Part shown: positions 59,318-64,000 of the stretch, in pieces
How positions within the stretch are numbered: the first letter of the stretch is position 1
Layout of the letters: each line of letters begins with the position of its first letter
Source of the DNA: Litchfieldella rifensis
Lineage (GTDB): Bacteria > Pseudomonadota > Gammaproteobacteria > Pseudomonadales > Halomonadaceae
Assembly (NCBI RefSeq): GCF_042646605.1
Contig: NZ_JBHRUG010000009.1
Span: 186,001-250,000 of the forward strand
Direction: 5' to 3'
Length of the DNA stretch: 64,000 bases
Translations under genes and position numbers: made by a program
Notes under the pieces: model-generated
What the model was told of the DNA's origin: nothing
Seen by the model: only the letters and a program-made list of their open reading frames with translations
The model's database searches: none

Positions 59318-60301
59318 ATGAAGAACAACCATTCGAGCCATAGCGAAAAGGATCTGGCCCTGCGCGCCGCATGGCTTTCCTATGTCGGCGGCTATACCCA
59401 GGCCGAGATCGCCGATCGCCTGATGGTGTCGCGAATGAAGGTGCATCGGCTGATCGCGATGGCTCACGACATGGGCGCGGTCAAGGTCTTCATTCAGGGC
59501 TCTCCCGAGGACTTGCTGAAGCTGGAAGACGAACTGACGCAACGCATGAACCTCGAGGTCTGTTCCGTGGTGCCTGCCCTGCCCGTAGAGGAAGAGGTCA
59601 ACCAGTTCGCCAACCTGGGAACGGCCGCCGCCCATTACCTGAAGAGTCGTCTGGATGCCAAGGATGTCGAGGTGCTGGGACTGGGCTGGGGACGGAGTCT
59701 GTCGGAGATGATCAACCGTCTTCCGCAGATGGACTACCCCGACCTGAAGATGGTCCCCGTACTGGGAAGTGTCGTACGCAAGATGGCCCTGAACCCCTAT
59801 GACGTCATTCACCGCCTGGTCGACAAGACCGGTGGCGAAGGCTACCTGCTGCCGGTGCCACTGTTTGCCGACACCGCGGAGCACAAGCGGGTGCTGATGG
59901 AGCAACGCAGTGTCCAGGACGTGATCAATATCGCCGTTTCGGCCGACCTGACCATGGTGGGACTGGGGGCCGTACCGTCTCAAGGGCATTCCCTGCTCAT
60001 GGAACTCGGGGAAATCGATGCCGAGGATGCTCGCCGACTTCACGAAGCCGGCGCCGAGGCGGAACTGCTGGGCCAGTTCCTGGATGCCCGTGGTCACCAG
60101 GTGGATTGCGAGATCAACAGCCGCACCCTGGGGCTGAGCCTCGAGCAGTTGCGTAACCACCGCATCGTCGCCGTCGCCGGTGGCGAAGAGAAGGTACACG
60201 CCACCCTGTCGGTGTTGCGCAGTGGGCTGCTCAAGGGGCTGATCACGGACGAGATCGTCGCTCGCCAGGTGCTCGCTCTGCTCGACGAGGGCGAGACGTA
60301 G
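59318..60301 (+). CDS. eryD: SorC/DeoR-type regulator, EryD-like
   Basis: A 327-residue regulator. The N-terminal HTH is SYVGGYTQAEIADRLMVSRMKVHRLIAMAHD; a sugar-phosphate-binding SorC domain follows (VLGLGWGRSLSEMINRLPQ; MVGLGAVPSQGHSLL; VAVAGGEEKVHATLSVLRSG). Brucella EryD (about 316 residues) represses the ery operon and is relieved by erythritol. It is first in the rightward operon. Confidence 0.85.
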   Translation: MKNNHSSHSEKDLALRAAWLSYVGGYTQAEIADRLMVSRMKVHRLIAMAHDMGAVKVFIQGSPEDLLKLEDELTQRMNLEVCSVVPALPVEEEVNQFANLGTAAAHYLKSRLDAKDVEVLGLGWGRSLSEMINRLPQMDYPDLKMVPVLGSVVRKMALNPYDVIHRLVDKTGGEGYLLPVPLFADTAEHKRVLMEQRSVQDVINIAVSADLTMVGLGAVPSQGHSLLMELGEIDAEDARRLHEAGAEAELLGQFLDARGHQVDCEINSRTLGLSLEQLRNHRIVAVAGGEEKVHATLSVLRSGLLKGLITDEIVARQVLALLDEGET

Positions 60302-60362
60302 GGCTCACGCCATCGCGATAACGAAAACGAATAGAACAACGACAACATCAGGAGACACGCCC

Positions 60363-61925
60363 ATGCCGGATGACGTGATCGTCGGTCTGGATGCCGGCAC
60401 CTCGGTGATCAAGGCGGTGGCCTTCGATCGCCAGGGCCGGGAACTGGCCAAGACCCAGTGCGAGAATCGACTCGAGACCTGCCCCGATGGAGGTGTCGAG
60501 CAGAGCCTCCCGGGTACCTGGGAGGCTGCCAGAACCACGCTCAAGAACCTGTTTGCCGAGCACCCGGCGCTCGCTCCGCAGCTTGCTGCCATCGCGGTGA
60601 CCGGCCAGGGCGACGGTACCTGGATGATCGACGACCAGGGACGGCCCGTGGGCGATGCCCTGCTGTGGCTCGACAGTCGCGCCAGCGACATCGTGTCCCA
60701 CTGGCGGGCGACTCGCACCGGGCCCGAGACCTATCGCCGTACCGGGACCGGGCTCAACCAGTCGATCCAGAGCGGCCAGCTAAGCTGGCTCGATCATCAC
60801 GCTCCCGAGCGCGTCGCCGCGGCGGCCACCATCTTCCACTGCAAGGACTGGCTGTATTTCTGCCTGACCGGCGATCGTGCCACCGACCCGGCCGAGGCGT
60901 TGTGGACCTACGGTGACTTCCGTAGCGGCGACTACTCGGACGAAGTGCTCGAGCAGTTCGGTCTGGCCAAGTACCGCGAGCGACTGCCACGGATTCTCGA
61001 CGGCAGTCGCGAACATGGCGACCTCGGTGCAGAAGTGGCCCGGGAGATCGGGGTGGCCGAGGGCACCCCGGTGGTGCTGGCGCCGGTCGACATGCTGGCC
61101 ACCGCCCTCGGTGCCGGCGTCTATGAGCCCGGCAAGCGGGTGGCCTGCAGCATCATCGGCACCACCGGGGCGCACCTGTGCGTGCGCGAGGACCCGCGCG
61201 ACATCGTGCTCAGCAACCAGTCCTGCTACACCATGCCCTGCGTCGCGCCCGATACCTGGGTCCAGCTGTGCTCCAACATGGCCGCCACGCTCAACCTGGA
61301 GTGGTTCGTCAAGGGGCTCAACGAGATGCTCAAGGCGTTGGGCGAAACGCCGCTGACCGCCGAGGGTCTGTTGCCCCGGCTCGACGCGGCGCTGGCCACC
61401 ATCGAGCCGGGACGGGTGATCTATCACCCCTTCATCTGCGCCAACGGCGAACGCGGTCCCTTCTTCAACCCCCGCGCCCGGGCCCAGTTCCTGGGACTCT
61501 CCACCGAGGTCAACCATCTGCACATGGCGCGGGCCATCTACGAGGGTGTCGCCTTCGCCGCTCGCGACTGCTACCACGCCCTGGAGGCCCACCCCGAGGA
61601 GTTGCGACTGACCGGCGGTGCCGCCCAAAGCAAGACGTTGTGCACCATCCTCGCTTCGGTGATGGGCGTGCCGGTACGCACCATGACCCGGGGCGAAACC
61701 GGCGCCGCCGGCGCCGCCATGGTGGCGAGCCTGTGCCTGGGACACCACCGCGACCTCGCCGAGGCCTGCCAGACCTGGGTGACCCCCTTCCTGGCCGAAG
61801 AGTGCGTGGCGCCCGATCCTGCCCTGCAGAACCTCTACGAGCGGTTGTTCGGGGTCTATCGCCGTTCTTATACCAACTCGGACGGCTTCTGGCGCCATCT
61901 CGAGCGCGTCACCGCCGAACGCTGA
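60363..61925 (+). CDS. eryA: Erythritol kinase (FGGY family)
   Basis: A 520-residue carbohydrate kinase, similar in length to Brucella EryA. The phosphate-binding loop is VGLDAGTSVIKAVAFD, the catalytic Asp region LAPVDMLATALGAGVYEPG, and the C-terminal ATP site RLTGGAAQSKTLCTILASVMG with TGAAGAAM. It phosphorylates erythritol to L-erythritol-4-phosphate. Substrate inference rests on the adjacent eryD- and eryB-like genes; xylitol or ribitol kinases are alternatives. Confidence 0.83.
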   Translation: MPDDVIVGLDAGTSVIKAVAFDRQGRELAKTQCENRLETCPDGGVEQSLPGTWEAARTTLKNLFAEHPALAPQLAAIAVTGQGDGTWMIDDQGRPVGDALLWLDSRASDIVSHWRATRTGPETYRRTGTGLNQSIQSGQLSWLDHHAPERVAAAATIFHCKDWLYFCLTGDRATDPAEALWTYGDFRSGDYSDEVLEQFGLAKYRERLPRILDGSREHGDLGAEVAREIGVAEGTPVVLAPVDMLATALGAGVYEPGKRVACSIIGTTGAHLCVREDPRDIVLSNQSCYTMPCVAPDTWVQLCSNMAATLNLEWFVKGLNEMLKALGETPLTAEGLLPRLDAALATIEPGRVIYHPFICANGERGPFFNPRARAQFLGLSTEVNHLHMARAIYEGVAFAARDCYHALEAHPEELRLTGGAAQSKTLCTILASVMGVPVRTMTRGETGAAGAAMVASLCLGHHRDLAEACQTWVTPFLAEECVAPDPALQNLYERLFGVYRRSYTNSDGFWRHLERVTAER

Positions 61926-61958
61926 AGCGGCCCACGATTTCCCCGAATGGAGGCAACC

Positions 61959-63548
61959 ATGTCCGACTCATCCGCCAAGCCCCAGACGCGCGACCGTCGC
62001 CCCCTCTACGACCTGTTGATCATCGGTGCCGGCATCAACGGTGCGGGCTTCGCCCGCGACGCCGCCGGTCGCGGCCTGTCCGTCGTCCTGTGCGAGAAGG
62101 ACGACCTGGCCCAGGGCACCTCATCGCGCAGCGGCAAGCTGATTCACGGCGGCCTGCGTTACCTGGAGTACTACGAGTTCCGCCTCGTGCGTGAGGCACT
62201 CAAGGAGCGCAGCGTCATGCTGAAGAAGGCGCCGCACATCATCTGGCCGATGCGCTTCGTGCTGCCGCACAGCCCCGAGCAGCGCCCGGCCTGGCTGGTC
62301 CGCGCCGGCCTGTTCCTCTACGACCACCTGGGCGGCAAGGACGACCTGCTGCCCGGCAGCCGTGGCCTGGACCTGCGTGCCTGCCCGGAGGGCGAGGCGA
62401 TCAAGGACGATTTCCCCAAGGGTTTCGAGTACGCCGATTGCTGGGTGGACGATGCCCGCCTGGTCATTCTCAATGCGCTCGACGCCGAGCGCCTCGGGGC
62501 CAAGGTCTATACCCGTGCCGCCTGCACCAAGGCCACCCGGCTGGCCGACCGTTGGGAGGTCGAGCTCACCGATACCGAGAGCGGAAAGATCACCACCCTC
62601 GCCGCCAGGGCGGTGATCAACGCCGCCGGCCCTTGGGTGGGCAAGGTGCTCAAGGGGGCCTTCGACCAAAGGGGCAAGGACAGGGTCAAGCTGGTCAAGG
62701 GCAGCCACATCGTCCTGCCCAAGCGCTACGCCACCGCCAACTCCTACCTGCTGCAGAACGACGACAAGCGGGTGATCTTCGTCAACCCCTACGAGGGCGA
62801 CAAGCTGCTGGTAGGCACCACCGACATCCTCTACGAGAGCGATCCGGACAAGGTGACCATCGACCAGGAGGAGATCGACTACCTGCTCGGCGTGGTCAAC
62901 CGCTACTTCAAGACCCCCTATACCCAGGACGACATCCTGACCAGCTTCTCCGGTATCCGTCCGTTATTCGATGACGCCCAGGACAACCCCTCGGCGGTGA
63001 CTCGCGACTATGTCTTCGATGTCTCCGATGCGAACGGCAAGGCGCCGCTGCTATCGGTGTTCGGTGGCAAGATCACCACCTATCGCAAGCTCGCCGAGCA
63101 CGGTCTGGAAAAGCTTGCTCCCTACTTGCCGGAGATGGGCAAGACCTGGAACGAGACCGCGCCGCTGCCTGGTGGCGACATGCCGGGGGCCGACTTCGAG
63201 GTCTTCCTGAAGGGGCTCAAGCGCGACTATCCCTGGCTCGAGGAGGCCACCGCCACCCGCTACGCCCGCCTCTACGGCACCATCGCCCGACAGATCCTCG
63301 GCGAGGCCAAGAGTCATGAGGATCTGGGCGAGCACCTGGGGGCCGATCTCTACGCCCTGGAAGCCCGCTATCTGGTCGAACACGAGTGGGCTCGCAGCGC
63401 CGCGGACATCCTCGAGCGACGCACCAAGCTCTACCTGGTCATGAGCGATGAGGACGTCGAGAGGGTCGAGGCCTGGGTGGCGCGGGAGGTCGGTGAGCCC
63501 AGGGGCGCCAGGGCCGGTGCCAGCGCCGACAGCGTCGCCACCTCCTGA
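61959..63548 (+). CDS. eryB: FAD-dependent erythritol-phosphate dehydrogenase (GlpD-like)
   Basis: A 529-residue flavoprotein of the glycerol-3-phosphate dehydrogenase family: DLLIIGAGINGAGFARDAAGRGLSVVLCEKDDLAQGTSSRSGKLIHGGLRYLEYYEFRLV region, GPWVGKV, and the C-terminal FGGKITTYRKLAEHGLEKL. In Brucella EryB oxidises erythritol-4-phosphate to a tetrulose-phosphate. The start is placed at the second ATG (61959), 5 bases after GGAGG. A true GlpD is the alternative, made less likely by the operon. Confidence 0.82.
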   Translation: MSDSSAKPQTRDRRPLYDLLIIGAGINGAGFARDAAGRGLSVVLCEKDDLAQGTSSRSGKLIHGGLRYLEYYEFRLVREALKERSVMLKKAPHIIWPMRFVLPHSPEQRPAWLVRAGLFLYDHLGGKDDLLPGSRGLDLRACPEGEAIKDDFPKGFEYADCWVDDARLVILNALDAERLGAKVYTRAACTKATRLADRWEVELTDTESGKITTLAARAVINAAGPWVGKVLKGAFDQRGKDRVKLVKGSHIVLPKRYATANSYLLQNDDKRVIFVNPYEGDKLLVGTTDILYESDPDKVTIDQEEIDYLLGVVNRYFKTPYTQDDILTSFSGIRPLFDDAQDNPSAVTRDYVFDVSDANGKAPLLSVFGGKITTYRKLAEHGLEKLAPYLPEMGKTWNETAPLPGGDMPGADFEVFLKGLKRDYPWLEEATATRYARLYGTIARQILGEAKSHEDLGEHLGADLYALEARYLVEHEWARSAADILERRTKLYLVMSDEDVERVEAWVAREVGEPRGARAGASADSVATS

Positions 63549-63604
63549 GCCCGGCCCGCCGCTTGCGCCGGCACAGACAATCCAACAACAAGAGGTTTTT
63601 CACC

Positions 63605-64000
63605 ATGAACGCATCAGTCAACGCCGGACCGATACCTCGCCCCAGGAAGGGGCGTGGACTCGTCACGGCAATCGGTATCGCGATCGTCCTGCTGGGCGCC
63701 ATGGCCCTGGACACCGAGGTCGTGAAGATTGGCTCGGAAGCGGATCTGCGTGATGGCGGCTTTTCGGCGGAAGGCTTCGGTGCGGAGCAGTTCCCCATCG
63801 TTCGGGCCAGCGTCGAGGAGCGTGCCGTCGAAGCCGGCGAGTTGGCGGCCGCCATCGCCGAGGACCAGGCGGCAGCCGGCGAGCGCTATGGGGTACCGTC
63901 CGGCATCGGTCCGGTGATTCCCCTCAGCTTCTCCGGCGTGGTCGGAGAGGGCAAGGCCGGCATCTACACGGTCGATGTCGAAGGTGTTCCCGAGGATCTG
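63605..64000 (+). CDS. DUF2291-family periplasmic protein, 3' end outside window
   Basis: 132 codons are visible. A basic N-terminus (RPRKGRGL) leads into one membrane anchor (VTAIGIAIVLLGAMAL), then the DUF2291 pattern: GFGAEQFPIVRASVEERAVEAGEL...ERYGVPSGIGPVIPLSFSGVVGEGKAGIYTVDVEG. DUF2291 genes typically precede sugar/polyol ABC transporter genes (binding protein, ATPase, permease), so a transporter for the polyol probably follows. The function of the domain is unknown. Confidence 0.82.
   Translation, partial: MNASVNAGPIPRPRKGRGLVTAIGIAIVLLGAMALDTEVVKIGSEADLRDGGFSAEGFGAEQFPIVRASVEERAVEAGELAAAIAEDQAAAGERYGVPSGIGPVIPLSFSGVVGEGKAGIYTVDVEGVPEDL

Overview
The window looks like the chromosome of a GC-rich, heterotrophic gammaproteobacterium, most likely of the Halomonas type (Halomonadaceae). 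This rests on overall gene content: a Pseudomonas-style two-subunit arginine succinyltransferase, FabV, PHA synthase, PhoX and abundant catabolic operons. No rRNA or taxonomic marker is present, so the assignment is an inference.

Region 1 (1-8971) is the right-hand part of an integrated filamentous phage. The virion and assembly module on the minus strand follows the coliphage Ff (M13/fd) order almost gene for gene: V-like, VII, IX, VIII, terminator, III, VI, I with an internal XI start, IV. After gene IV comes an unexpected TraX-family gene that runs off the left edge. Upstream of the V-like gene are a 150-base imperfect hairpin (candidate packaging signal or origin), three small overlapping early genes, and a divergent control region with a repressor and two operator-like repeats. 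An AT-rich cargo segment (7032-8915) holds a membrane protein of unknown function. It is followed by the 3' half of a tRNA-Leu(CAA), which marks the attachment site. No replication initiator or integrase is visible, so they probably lie left of the window.

Region 2 (9089-21291) is ordinary chromosome: LysE-type exporter, EAL-domain regulator, copper chaperone, AidB, Nudix hydrolase, glutathione peroxidase, FabV, two GlxA/AraC regulators (one overlapping a cysteine hydrolase gene), a methyltransferase and an internally deleted SDR pseudogene. Region 3 (21535-27760) is an arginine succinyltransferase (AST) operon, astC-aruF-aruG-astD-astB, ending at a clear terminator; astE is absent. Region 4 (27780-33897) carries a GNAT gene, qmcA-nfeD, a small lipoprotein and an ftsH-phaC pair.

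Region 5 (33992-49847) is a large aromatic-acid cluster that fits aerobic anthranilate (2-aminobenzoate) degradation through 2-aminobenzoyl-CoA. It contains a CoA ligase, the fused flavin monooxygenase/reductase, SDR, acyl-CoA dehydrogenase, two enoyl-CoA hydratases, 3-hydroxyacyl-CoA dehydrogenase, RidA-like deaminase, thioesterase, a five-gene branched-chain-type ABC importer, a MarR regulator and a kynurenine-formamidase-like hydrolase. A perfect 26-bp palindrome in the divergent promoter is the likely MarR operator.

Region 6 (50004-57528) has rmuC, phoX preceded by a Pho box, and malEFG without a malK. Region 7 (57548-64000) is a polyol cluster of the erythritol type: an eryH-like isomerase and a Hyi-family isomerase on the minus strand, and eryD-eryA-eryB followed by a DUF2291 gene on the plus strand. 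The DUF2291 gene runs off the right edge and probably leads into a sugar ABC transporter.
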